From assembly GCF_020329435.1 (NCBI RefSeq), contig NZ_JAGKJK010000013.1, positions 62,001 to 126,000 of the forward strand: DNA of 64,000 nucleotides. The letters are read 5' to 3'. A program made the position numbers and the translations under genes. The notes under the pieces were generated by a model, which did no database searches, was not told the origin of the DNA, and was given only the letters and a program-made list of their open reading frames with translations. This document shows positions 8,978 through 17,181 of this stretch, piece by piece. Origin of the DNA: Bradyrhizobium hereditatis. GTDB lineage: Bacteria; Pseudomonadota; Alphaproteobacteria; Rhizobiales; Xanthobacteraceae. Position 1 is the stretch's first letter. Every line of letters begins with the position of its first letter.

Positions 8978-9092
8978 GTAGGATGGGTGGAGCGACTTGT
9001 CCGCCGTAGCTCAAGGAGCGAAGGCGGAAGCGATACCCATCATGTGTCCGCGCAGGGGATTGATGGGTTTCGCTTCGCCCTACCCCTCCTAC
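8978..9092. repeat. GTAGGATGGGT-type intergenic palindromic repeat
   Basis: GTAGGATGGGTGGAGCGA is inverted at the far end as CGCTTCGCCCTACCC/CCTAC, with GATACCCATC and GATGGG arms inside. A second copy lies at 50618-50702. Confidence 0.65.
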
Positions 9093-9261
9093 GCTGGCGT
9101 TGGACGAGACGTATCGCAATGCTGCCCTGCGCAGCGCGAACGCCCGCGGTTGCTTGGCAACCGATATCGACTTTGCCATAACGAGCACGACAAGAAACGT
9201 TGCGCGCGCGCGGGGACCGGGACTGGAATCCACCTGCAGCCAAGCAAGCCGGGAGGATTTC

Positions 9262-10188
9262 ATGGCCGATATCCGCGTTCTCGCCACCGATCTGGAGTTT
9301 CCGGAAGGGCCGGTGGTGATGCCCGATGGCTCGGTCGTGCTGGTCGAAATCCGCGGCAAGCGGCTGACGCGGGTTTATCCCGATGGGCGGAAAGAGGTCG
9401 TCGCGCAGATTCCCGGCGGCCCCAATGGCGCCGCCCTCGGCCCTGACGGCAAGATGTACATCTGCAACAATGGCGGTTTTTCCTGGATCCCGACCCGCAA
9501 CATGATCATGCCGGGGCCGCAGCCGGATGATTATCAGGGCGGCTCGATCCAGCGCGTCGATCTGCAGAGTGGCAAGGTCGAGACCGTCGTCGACAAATGC
9601 GGCGAGCATGCGTTGCGTGGGCCGAACGATCTGGTGTTCGACGAGCATGGCGGGCTCTGGTTCTCCGAGCTTGGCAAGCGGCGCGCCCGCGAGATGGATG
9701 TCGGCGGGATGTACTATCTGAGGCCCGGCATGACTGACATCGTCGAGGTCGTGCACGGCGTGCTGCCGGCCAACGGGATCGGGCTCTCGCCCGACGAGAA
9801 CACCGTCTACATCGCGGAGACGCCGACCGCGCGTCTCTGGGCTTATGATCTTTCCGAGCCCGGCACGCTGAAGCCGCGCGATGTGATCTATCGCGGCGAG
9901 CGCGGAAAGCCGATCGCGGGCCTCGGCGGCTATCAGATGTTCGACTCGCTGGCGGTGGAGGCATCAGGCAATGTCTGCGTCGCGACGCTGGTCTCGGGTT
10001 GCATCTCGGTGATCGCGCCTGATGGCACGCTGGTCGAGCAGGTGCCGACCGGCGACCGCGTCACCACCAACATCGCCTTCGGCGGGCCAGAGCTGAAGAC
10101 GGCGTATATCACGCTGTCGGGCAAGGGCGAACTGATCGCGATGGACTGGCCACGGCCGGGGCTTCCGTTGAACTTCTTGAACAAATAA
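9262..10188 (+). CDS. SMP-30/gluconolactonase/LRE family protein
   Basis: 308 residues forming a six-bladed propeller by family. Metal-site segments are LEFPEGPVVMPDG (Glu), GPNDLVFDEHGGLWFS (Asn) and ANGIGLSPDENTVYIAET (Asn), with a late FDSLAVEASGNVCV segment supplying the Asp. The family hydrolyses sugar-acid or related lactones. ATG 9262 follows GGGAGG (9251-9256); the longer frame from 9100 runs through a repeat and is rejected. With the flanking enolase-superfamily and GMC genes it suggests sugar-acid or small-carboxylate catabolism (inference). Confidence 0.88.
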   Translation: MADIRVLATDLEFPEGPVVMPDGSVVLVEIRGKRLTRVYPDGRKEVVAQIPGGPNGAALGPDGKMYICNNGGFSWIPTRNMIMPGPQPDDYQGGSIQRVDLQSGKVETVVDKCGEHALRGPNDLVFDEHGGLWFSELGKRRAREMDVGGMYYLRPGMTDIVEVVHGVLPANGIGLSPDENTVYIAETPTARLWAYDLSEPGTLKPRDVIYRGERGKPIAGLGGYQMFDSLAVEASGNVCVATLVSGCISVIAPDGTLVEQVPTGDRVTTNIAFGGPELKTAYITLSGKGELIAMDWPRPGLPLNFLNK

Positions 10189-10210
10189 TACGCTGGGGAT
10201 GCTAGACCCC

Positions 10211-10325
10211 GTCATTGCGAGCGAAGCGAAGCAATCCATGCCGCCACACGGGGATAGATGATTGCTTCGTCGCTTCCGCCTTCGCTCTTCGAGCTACGGC
10301 GGACAAGTCGCTCCTCGCAATGACG
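10211..10325. repeat. GTCATTGCGAG-type intergenic palindromic repeat
   Basis: Starts GTCATTGCGAGCGAAGCGAA and ends CTCGCAATGAC, a large imperfect palindrome. Further copies are at 35438-35545 and 44483-44565. Confidence 0.7.
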
Positions 10326-10345
10326 CGGTGGCAGTGGAGAATTAA

Positions 10346-10939
10346 ATGGCCTTTCTTGAACCGGTAACTCTGCAAGGCACATACGCCCGGCTTGAGCCGC
10401 TGTCGCATGATCACATCGACGGGCTTATCGAGGCGGTGAACGACGGCGAGCTGTGGAAGCTCTGGTACACCTTCATTCCGACCGCCGAAAGCATGAAGCA
10501 GGAGATCGACCGCCGGCTCGGCCTGTTCGCGGCCGGCTCGATGCTGCCGTTCACGGTATTTGACGCCGACGGCAGGGTCGCGGGCATGACGACTTATATG
10601 AACGTCGATGCCGCCAACCGCCGCGTCGAGATCGGCTCGACCTGGTACGCCAAGCGCGTGCAGCGCAGCGCGCTCAATACGCAGTGCAAATTGCTTCTTC
10701 TCACGCACGCCTTCGAGAAGCAAAACTGCATTGCGGTCGAGTTCCGCACGCATTTCTTCAATCACCAGAGCCGGCGCGGCATCGAGCGTCTGGGCGCCAA
10801 GCAGGATGGTATCCTGAGAAGCCACCAGATCGCGCCGAACGGCACGTTGCGCGACACCGTGGTTTACAGCATCATTGCCAGCGAATGGCCGACCGTGAAG
10901 GCGCATCTGAACTATCAGCTCAACGACAAGCCGCGGTAA
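10346..10939 (+). CDS. GNAT N-acetyltransferase, RimJ/RimL-like
   Basis: 197 residues with the RimJ/RimL pattern: an N-terminal YARLEPLSHDHIDGL segment, a central RRVEIGSTWYAKRVQRSALN acetyl-CoA-binding region and the C-terminal HFFNHQSRRGIERLGAKQDG segment. It transfers acetyl from acetyl-CoA to an amine, often a protein N terminus or amino compound; target unknown. ATG 10346 follows GTGGAGAA. The GMC oxidoreductase starts 25 nt downstream, so the two are probably co-transcribed. Confidence 0.87.
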   Translation: MAFLEPVTLQGTYARLEPLSHDHIDGLIEAVNDGELWKLWYTFIPTAESMKQEIDRRLGLFAAGSMLPFTVFDADGRVAGMTTYMNVDAANRRVEIGSTWYAKRVQRSALNTQCKLLLLTHAFEKQNCIAVEFRTHFFNHQSRRGIERLGAKQDGILRSHQIAPNGTLRDTVVYSIIASEWPTVKAHLNYQLNDKPR

Positions 10940-10964
10940 GGAAAGCCGCGCCAGAAACGAGACG

Positions 10965-12614
10965 ATGGAAACGTTCGATTATGTGATTATCGGTGCGGGC
11001 TCCGCAGGCAGCGTGCTCGCCAACCGGCTTGGTGAAGATCCTGCGACCCGCATCTGCGTGCTCGAAGCAGGGCCCAGCGACTGGCATCCCTACATCCATC
11101 TGCCGGCCGGCTTCATCAAGACATTCCACATGAAGAGCATCAACTGGGCCTATCAACAGGAGCCCGGCCCATGGACCGGCGGGCGCAGCATCTATGCGCC
11201 GCGCGGCAAGACGCTGGGGGGATCGTCCTCAATCAATGGCCACATCTACAACCGCGGCCAGCGCCAGGATTTCGACACCTGGGCGCAGCTCGGCAATCGC
11301 GGCTGGGGCTATCCGGACGTGCTGCCCTATTTCAAGCGGCTGGAATGCCGCATCGGCGATTGCGACGAAACCTATCGCGGCCGCGAGGGCAGCCTCACCG
11401 TCACCACGATGGATTGGAAGGATCCGCTATGCGAGGCCTTCATGGAGGGCGCCGTCAGCCTCGGGATTCCGCGCAATCCTGACTATAACGGCTCGACCCA
11501 GGAGGGCGTGTCCTACTGCCAGCGCACCATCCAGAACGGTCTGCGCATGAGCGCCGCAAAGGCGTTCCTGCATCCGGCGCGGAAGCGCGGCAATGTCGAC
11601 GTGCGCACGCATGCGCATGTCACCAACATCATCTTCGAAGGCAAGCGCGCGGTCGGCGTGCGTTATCTCAAGGGCGGCAAGGGCGGCGCCCCCGTCGAGG
11701 TCCGCGCCAACAAGGAAGTCATTCTGTCAGGCGGCGCCTATAACTCGCCGCAGGTGCTGCAACTATCCGGCGTCGGCTCTCCAGATTTGTTGCAGTCGCA
11801 CGGCATCGAAGTTCGTCACGCGCTGCCGGGCGTCGGTGAGGGCCTGCAGGATCACTACGCGCCGCGTTCGGTCGCGCGCGTCAAGAACATCAAGACCATC
11901 AATGAACTCCGGCGTGGCCTCAGCCTCTGGGTCGAGGCGATGAAATGGGCGACGACGCGGCGCGGCCTGCTCTCGCTGTCGCCGACCATGGTCTATTGCT
12001 TCTGGCATTCCGGCGAGACCACCGAAAGCTCCGATCTGCAGCTCACCTTCACGCCGGCGAGCTACAAGGAAGGCGTGCAGGGGCAGCTCGAGGACGAGCC
12101 GGGCATGACGGTGGCCTCATGGCAGCAGCGCCCGGAGAGCCGCGGCTATGTTCGCATCCGCTCCGCCGATCCGTTCGCGCCGCCGATCATTCAGACCAAC
12201 TATCTGGTGGAAGAGCTCGACCGCCGCGTCGTCGTCGCCGGCATGAAGCTGGCGCGCCGGCTGCTGGCGTCCAAGCCGCTCGCGCCCTATTACGCCTATG
12301 AGGATTTCCCGGGACCAAAGGTGCAGAGCGACGACGAATTTTTGGCCGCCGCCACCGAGCGCGGCACCACCACATTCCATCCCGGCTGCACCTGCCGCAT
12401 GGGACCGGCAGATGCCAAATGGGCCGTTGTCGACGACCAGTTGCGCGTGCACGGCTTGCAGGGCCTGCGGGTCGTCGATGCCTCGATCATGCCGCGCATG
12501 ATCTCAGCCAATCTCAACGCCTCGACGCTGATGATCGCCGACAAGGCCTCCGACATGATCCGCGGCAAGGCGGCGTTGGAGGCGGTGCGGTTTCCGCAAA
12601 GCGCGATGGGTTGA
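10965..12614 (+). CDS. GMC family FAD-dependent alcohol/choline dehydrogenase
   Basis: 549 residues. The FAD dinucleotide fold opens the protein (DYVIIGAGSAGSVLANRL) and the two GMC signatures are present (GKTLGGSSSINGHIYNRG and SGGAYNSPQVLQLSG). The conserved C-terminal His/Asn catalytic region appears as TTFHPGCTCRMG and ISANLNASTLMIADKA. These enzymes oxidise primary alcohols with FAD; BetA-type choline activity cannot be assumed because the bet operon partners are absent. It probably forms an operon with the preceding acetyltransferase and the following small gene. Confidence 0.92.
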   Translation: METFDYVIIGAGSAGSVLANRLGEDPATRICVLEAGPSDWHPYIHLPAGFIKTFHMKSINWAYQQEPGPWTGGRSIYAPRGKTLGGSSSINGHIYNRGQRQDFDTWAQLGNRGWGYPDVLPYFKRLECRIGDCDETYRGREGSLTVTTMDWKDPLCEAFMEGAVSLGIPRNPDYNGSTQEGVSYCQRTIQNGLRMSAAKAFLHPARKRGNVDVRTHAHVTNIIFEGKRAVGVRYLKGGKGGAPVEVRANKEVILSGGAYNSPQVLQLSGVGSPDLLQSHGIEVRHALPGVGEGLQDHYAPRSVARVKNIKTINELRRGLSLWVEAMKWATTRRGLLSLSPTMVYCFWHSGETTESSDLQLTFTPASYKEGVQGQLEDEPGMTVASWQQRPESRGYVRIRSADPFAPPIIQTNYLVEELDRRVVVAGMKLARRLLASKPLAPYYAYEDFPGPKVQSDDEFLAAATERGTTTFHPGCTCRMGPADAKWAVVDDQLRVHGLQGLRVVDASIMPRMISANLNASTLMIADKASDMIRGKAALEAVRFPQSAMG

Positions 12615-12630
12615 CGATGTCTCGTACCAC

Positions 12631-12990
12631 ATGACGGCAGAGAAAAGTCGCCCGCTCACGGATGCCGAACGCGATCTCGTCCGATGGATGCTTGAGCACG
12701 GGACGGCTGAGGCCCAGCCGTATTTGGATCAGCTTGAACTTGCGGAAGTGATGCCTTGGAGATGCTCGTGCGGGTGCGCGAGCATCAAGTTCCAAATCAA
12801 GGGACATTCCGAACCTCCACCCGGACTTCACGTCCTGGGTGACTTTCTAATGGGTGGAGGTGACCATCTCAGCGGAGCGTTCATCTATTCAAGTGCGGGT
12901 TTGCTGCGCGGTATCGAGCTCTACGGTTTGGCAGGGGAAGCGCCCCGTCAGATGCCTGACCCCGGAGATCTACGAGTTTTCGAACCGTAG
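12631..12990 (+). CDS. hypothetical protein with CxCGC motif
   Basis: 119 residues without a signal peptide. A cysteine group (WRCSCGCASIKF, residues about 44-55) could bind metal; the rest is mixed alpha/beta, ending in DPGDLRVFEP. It begins 16 nt after the GMC stop on the same strand and converges on vanB. Codon use is like its neighbours. Function unknown. Confidence 0.7.
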   Translation: MTAEKSRPLTDAERDLVRWMLEHGTAEAQPYLDQLELAEVMPWRCSCGCASIKFQIKGHSEPPPGLHVLGDFLMGGGDHLSGAFIYSSAGLLRGIELYGLAGEAPRQMPDPGDLRVFEP

Positions 12991-13007
12991 AGACTCCCGG
13001 TACCAGC

Positions 13008-13988
13008 CTAGGCTGCCTCAGCCCGGTACAACGTATCGATCGTCACAACACCGATCGCCCGCGACACGCACGGGCAGATCTTCCGGTTCTCCTGCTTCTG
13101 CTGATCGCTGAAGAAGACGTCGCGATGGTCGATCGCGCCCTCGACCGCGACAACATCGACGGCGCAGACGCCGCATTCGCCGCGCTGGCAGTCGGAGATC
13201 ACCTCGAAGCCGGCGCCGTTCAGCGCGTCGAGCATCGAGCTGTTCTGCGGCACGACCAGCTCGGTGTCGCTGTCCTTTAGCCGCACGCGGAATTCCGCCG
13301 TCGGCATCAAGCCGCTGGAGCCAAAGGTCTCGTAGCGCAGATCGGCGGGCGCTCTGCCCGCGTTGTTCCAGGCGCGCCGCGCCGCCTCCAGCATCCGCAT
13401 CGGGCCGCAGATGACGGCGATCGCATCATCCGGCAGCGCGTGGAAGGTGGCATCAAGATCTACACGCGCACCCTCATCGGAGGCGTGCACGGTCAGCCGG
13501 TCGCCGAGCAGCGCGGTGAGCTCGTCGAGGAAAGCCGCATCGCCGCGCGACTTCGCGGCATAGTGCAGGGGAGCGTCGATGTTCCGGCGGCGCAGCGCGG
13601 CGGCGATACTGACGATTGGCGTGATGCCGATGCCGCCGGCAATCAGGCAATAGTTTTTGCGGCTCCAGTCGATGTCGAGCAGCGAGGTCGGGTTGGTTGT
13701 CTCAACCCGCGCGCCGGCTTGCAGATTCCACATGCCGCGCGAGCCGCCGCGGCTGTCTGGCGCCAGCCGCACTGCGATCCGGTAGGTGGTTGGATCGCTG
13801 TTCTCCACCAGCGAATAGGAGCGCCGCGCCGGCTGCCCATCGATCAGCAGGGAGACGGTAATATGGCTGCCCGGTGAATAGGGCGCGACACGGCCGTTCT
13901 CGGGACGCAGGCGGAATTCGCGGATCGTGGATGTCACGTCGCGGATAGAATCGACGGTGCACCAGCTCCATTGCTCGGCAAAACGCAT
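13008..13988 (-). CDS. vanB: vanillate O-demethylase reductase-type ferredoxin oxidoreductase
   Basis: 326 residues with the class IA (phthalate dioxygenase reductase) order: flavin domain (about 10-105, RSYSLVE), NAD domain (about 110-225, LIAGGIGITPIVS and CGPMRML) and a C-terminal plant-type [2Fe-2S] domain (CQRGECGVC with a distal Cys in ICPCVSR). It passes electrons from NAD(P)H to the Rieske oxygenase encoded two genes upstream. It starts 8 nt after the GntR gene, so vanA, the regulator and this gene form one minus-strand operon. The symbol rests on the pairing with VanA. Confidence 0.87.
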   Translation of the reverse strand: MRFAEQWSWCTVDSIRDVTSTIREFRLRPENGRVAPYSPGSHITVSLLIDGQPARRSYSLVENSDPTTYRIAVRLAPDSRGGSRGMWNLQAGARVETTNPTSLLDIDWSRKNYCLIAGGIGITPIVSIAAALRRRNIDAPLHYAAKSRGDAAFLDELTALLGDRLTVHASDEGARVDLDATFHALPDDAIAVICGPMRMLEAARRAWNNAGRAPADLRYETFGSSGLMPTAEFRVRLKDSDTELVVPQNSSMLDALNGAGFEVISDCQRGECGVCAVDVVAVEGAIDHRDVFFSDQQKQENRKICPCVSRAIGVVTIDTLYRAEAA

Positions 13989-13996
13989 GGGCGATC

Positions 13997-14749
13997 CTAT
14001 TCGGCCGACGATTTGAGCAGAGCGAGCGCCGGCATCAGCTCGAGGTGCGTGCGGTTGCGGATCGCAAGCCGCAGATTGCGCGCCGCAAGGCGCGAATGCT
14101 CGCGCATCACGGCTTCCGCCCGCGCGCCCTCGCGATTTTCGATCGCATCGACCACGATGCGGTGATGGTCCTGCCCGATCAGCAGGATTTGGTGCGCCTC
14201 GGGCAATGCGGATTGCGCCATCACGAAGGCACTGGGGGAGGCGAACGGCAACGCCGAGACGCGGTCGATTTCGCGGATCAGCGGCGCGCTGGCGGAGAGT
14301 TCATTGAGCAGCGCGTGGAAGCGCGCGTTCATCGTCACATAGGCGGAAAACGCTTCCACCGAAATCGGGTCCTGGCGCACGAGCTGGTCGATATCGCCAA
14401 GGCATTCCTTGAGCGGCTCGAGGCTGCGCGCATTGACGCCGCGCTCGGCGGCGAAGCGGGCGGCAAGGCCTTCGAGCGTGCCGCGCAGCTCGATCGAATC
14501 GAGAATGTCGCGCTCGGTGAAGGCCTTCACCATGAAGCCGCCGGAGGGGATCGCCTGCAAGAGGCCTTCGTCTTCCAGCCGCACCAGCGCCAGCCGCACC
14601 GGCGTCCGCGACACGCCCGTGATGTCGACCGCCTGCAATTCGCTGATGCGCTCGCCCGGGCGCAGCCGCCCCGACAGGATCATATCGCGCAGCGCAAGCT
14701 GCGCCCGCACGGTCTGCGACACGGAGCGTTCTGCGTCGCGCTCGCTCAT
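13997..14749 (-). CDS. vanR: GntR/FadR-family (FCD) transcriptional regulator of the van operon
   Basis: 250 residues: an N-terminal winged helix (about 10-80; LRPGERISELQAVDITGVSRTP in pieces) and a C-terminal FCD all-helical effector domain with acidic/His residues that in this family bind metal and a carboxylate ligand. It lies between vanA and vanB with gaps of 4 and 8 nt. The position suggests autoregulation and control of vanillate demethylation; GTATAC elements upstream of vanA (15832-15904) are candidate operators. The symbol is by context, not by direct proof of vanillate binding. Confidence 0.83.
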   Translation of the reverse strand: MSERDAERSVSQTVRAQLALRDMILSGRLRPGERISELQAVDITGVSRTPVRLALVRLEDEGLLQAIPSGGFMVKAFTERDILDSIELRGTLEGLAARFAAERGVNARSLEPLKECLGDIDQLVRQDPISVEAFSAYVTMNARFHALLNELSASAPLIREIDRVSALPFASPSAFVMAQSALPEAHQILLIGQDHHRIVVDAIENREGARAEAVMREHSRLAARNLRLAIRNRTHLELMPALALLKSSAE

Positions 14750-14753
14750 GTTC

Positions 14754-15803
14754 TTACTCCGCGGCCTGCATGGCCTGCGGCGCGCTCTCGCGCGCGACCA
14801 TGCGGTCGATCACGCGCCGCGCCCACATCGCACCGGCATCGATGTTGAGATTGTAAAAGGTGCGGTCCGGGTTCTCATCCATCGCGCGCTGCTGCGCTTC
14901 CAAAATGAGTTCGTCTTCGCGGAAGATGTTGGAGACGCCTTCGCGGATCTCGGTCGTGAGCCGCTGCTCCGAGGTCCGGTAATTGCGGACGAAGGCCCAG
15001 AAATAGTGGCAGGTCGTCGCCGTCTCCGGCGTCATGGTGTTGAGCACGAACCCGTTGACGCCCTGCGAGCGGTCGCCCTCCGGCGCACCGGTGCCGGCGG
15101 GCGCAACGCCGACGTCGATATTGACGGTGCCGGGCGCCTGGAAATGGATGATCTGCCAGCGGTCGACGGGGCCGGGCTTCTGCAACTGCGCCGACCAGAA
15201 CGGCGGGGCATCGATGCCCTTCATCCAGCGCGTCACCGTCACGGTCTTGTCGCCATGGGTGACGTCGAACGGGGCTTCGGCTACGTGTTCGTTGCCGATG
15301 CTGGAGCCGTGCACGAAGGTTTCGTGGGTGAGGTCCATGAGGTTGTCGACCACGAGGCGGTAATCGCACTTGACGTGAATGGTCTTGCCATCGCCGGCCC
15401 AGGCGGGATCGTCATTCCAGTGCATGTCGGGGACCAGCGCGGGATCGGCGAGCGCCGGGTCACCCATCCACAGCCATATGAAGCGGTGCCGCTCGACCAC
15501 CGGATAGGATCGTACGCAGGCGGACGGATTGATGGTGTCCTGCGAGGGCATGTAGGTGCAGCGGCCCTGCGCGTTGAACTTCAGGCCGTGATAGCCGCAG
15601 ACGACGGTGTCGCCGTCGAGCCGGCCCTTCGAGAGCGGCACCAAGCGGTGCCAGCAGGCGTCCTCCAGCGCGCAAACCCGTCCGTTGGACTGGCGGTACA
15701 TCACGACATGCTTGCCGCAGATCGTGCGCGGAAACAGCGCGCGCTTGATGTCGACGTCCCAGGCGGCGGCGTACCAGGCATTGAGCGGGAATGAGGACGG
15801 CAT
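14754..15803 (-). CDS. vanA: Rieske oxygenase, vanillate O-demethylase oxygenase subunit
   Basis: 349 residues. The Rieske [2Fe-2S] ligands are C50-x-H52 and C69-xx-H72 (CWH and CGYH). The mononuclear iron site lies in NLMDLTHETFVHGSS. Together with the reductase gene this matches VanAB, which converts vanillate to protocatechuate plus formaldehyde. Other substrates of this oxygenase subgroup (dicamba-like or other methoxybenzoates) cannot be excluded from sequence alone. It is the first gene of the vanA-regulator-vanB operon. Confidence 0.87.
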   Translation of the reverse strand: MPSSFPLNAWYAAAWDVDIKRALFPRTICGKHVVMYRQSNGRVCALEDACWHRLVPLSKGRLDGDTVVCGYHGLKFNAQGRCTYMPSQDTINPSACVRSYPVVERHRFIWLWMGDPALADPALVPDMHWNDDPAWAGDGKTIHVKCDYRLVVDNLMDLTHETFVHGSSIGNEHVAEAPFDVTHGDKTVTVTRWMKGIDAPPFWSAQLQKPGPVDRWQIIHFQAPGTVNIDVGVAPAGTGAPEGDRSQGVNGFVLNTMTPETATTCHYFWAFVRNYRTSEQRLTTEIREGVSNIFREDELILEAQQRAMDENPDRTFYNLNIDAGAMWARRVIDRMVARESAPQAMQAAE

Positions 15804-15831
15804 GGCTGCACTCCTTCGTCATGGGTGCAAG

Positions 15832-15904
15832 ATGTATACAGTAGACGCGATAAGCTGCCAACCATCGCGATTTATAAGTATGTAAATACCATCGAAGTAT
15901 ACAT
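15832..15904 (-). promoter_or_regulatory. candidate GntR operator/promoter of the van operon
   Basis: Two elements containing the palindrome GTATAC occur in the AT-richer stretch before vanA: ATGTATAC (15832-15839) and its inverse GTATACAT (15897-15904). FCD GntR proteins usually bind short palindromes with a central T/A-rich step, so these suit the regulator of the operon. Binding is inferred. Confidence 0.45.
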
Positions 15905-16127
15905 GAATTTTGTGAGCTATTTCATTTCGCCCATCCCGGTTAGGCATCACCCTTGATGGTGGCTCAAGCGCGCCAGTCCGATGGACATGCTTGCAGGCGT
16001 CGTCGGAGCGAGTAGCTCGCGCCTCACACTGGAAGTGGCCGGGCTAAAGCCGCAGCGCCAAATTCAGGTTCCGAGCAGCGCTTGGCAATCCGCAGAGAGA
16101 TCAGCAATCACGACAACAGGAGGCGCG

Positions 16128-17144
16128 ATGTCATCGCAAGTATCGGCCCTCAGGCTTTTCGATTTGATCCAGTCGCAACGTGTTACGGCGGTGATCTATG
16201 TCGCGGCCAGACTGGGGCTCGCCGAGTTATTGAGCTACGGACCGCAGACGGTCGGTAAGCTCGCCAAGGCAACCGGCGCGGATGAGCGGTCGCTCGGACG
16301 CCTGCTTACCGCGCTTTCCACCATCGGCATCTGTTCGCGAACCGGCGAAGATCGCTATGCGCTGACGGATATGGGTGCCTGCCTCGATAGCTCCGGGAAG
16401 CATTCGGTCAAGGGCTGGGCAATCCTTGAGGCCGAACTGATTTCAAAATCCTGGAGCGGAATGCTTGAATCCATCATGACCGGCAAGACCGCGGCGCAAC
16501 TGCAAGGTGTCGATGACAGCTTCGAGCTGATGGGCCGCACGCCGGAGATTGTGGACAAGTTCAACGTGGCGATGGTGGAGCTTACCCGTCTCGTCACACC
16601 GAATGTCCTTCAGTCCTATGACTTCAGCGGGATATCGCACCTGATGGACGTCGGCGGCGGCTCCGGCGAACTGCTCGGCGCTATCGCGCAGCAAAACCGG
16701 AAACTGCGCGGCACTGTTTTCGACCTTCCGCGATGCGCCGAGGCCGCTGGAAAGCATCTCCAGCAGATCGGCGTCAGCGATCGCGTCGAATTTGTCGCGG
16801 GCGATTTCTTCAAATCGATTCCGGCGGTCGCGGACGCGGTCATTCTCAAGAGCATCATCCACGATTGGAACGACGATCGCAGTATCTCAATTTTGCGAAA
16901 TTGTCGCCAGGCGCTCCCGAGCAACGGCAAGCTGTTGCTCGTCGAACGGCTGATGCCGGAAAAGCCAACCGCCACAGACGAGGACAAGGCGCATGCGATG
17001 AGCGACCTGAACATGATGCGCGGGCCCGGCGGCTGCGAGCGCACCGAGCGGCAATATCGCGAACTGCTCGAGCAAAGCGGCTTCGCTCTGGTGAAGGTTA
17101 ATCCAGCCGGCCGCTTTAACCTGATCGAAGCGCGCCCCGCTTGA
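16128..17144 (+). CDS. SAM-dependent O-methyltransferase (CrtF/COMT-like)
   Basis: 338 residues. An N-terminal winged-helix dimerisation domain (about 8-90) precedes a Rossmann methyltransferase domain with motif I at LMDVGGGSGELLGAI and later segments KSIIHDWNDD and LLLVERLMPEK, typical of plant COMT, bacterial CrtF and polyketide O-methyltransferases. No carotenoid or polyketide gene is nearby, so the substrate is unknown. ATG 16128 follows CAGGAGG (16117-16123), which overrules the longer frame starting at 15981. It converges with the flavin monooxygenase gene. Confidence 0.88.
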   Translation: MSSQVSALRLFDLIQSQRVTAVIYVAARLGLAELLSYGPQTVGKLAKATGADERSLGRLLTALSTIGICSRTGEDRYALTDMGACLDSSGKHSVKGWAILEAELISKSWSGMLESIMTGKTAAQLQGVDDSFELMGRTPEIVDKFNVAMVELTRLVTPNVLQSYDFSGISHLMDVGGGSGELLGAIAQQNRKLRGTVFDLPRCAEAAGKHLQQIGVSDRVEFVAGDFFKSIPAVADAVILKSIIHDWNDDRSISILRNCRQALPSNGKLLLVERLMPEKPTATDEDKAHAMSDLNMMRGPGGCERTERQYRELLEQSGFALVKVNPAGRFNLIEARPA

Positions 17145-17181
17145 GGCGCTGAGACGACTCTCAGTCACCCGAGATCACGCC

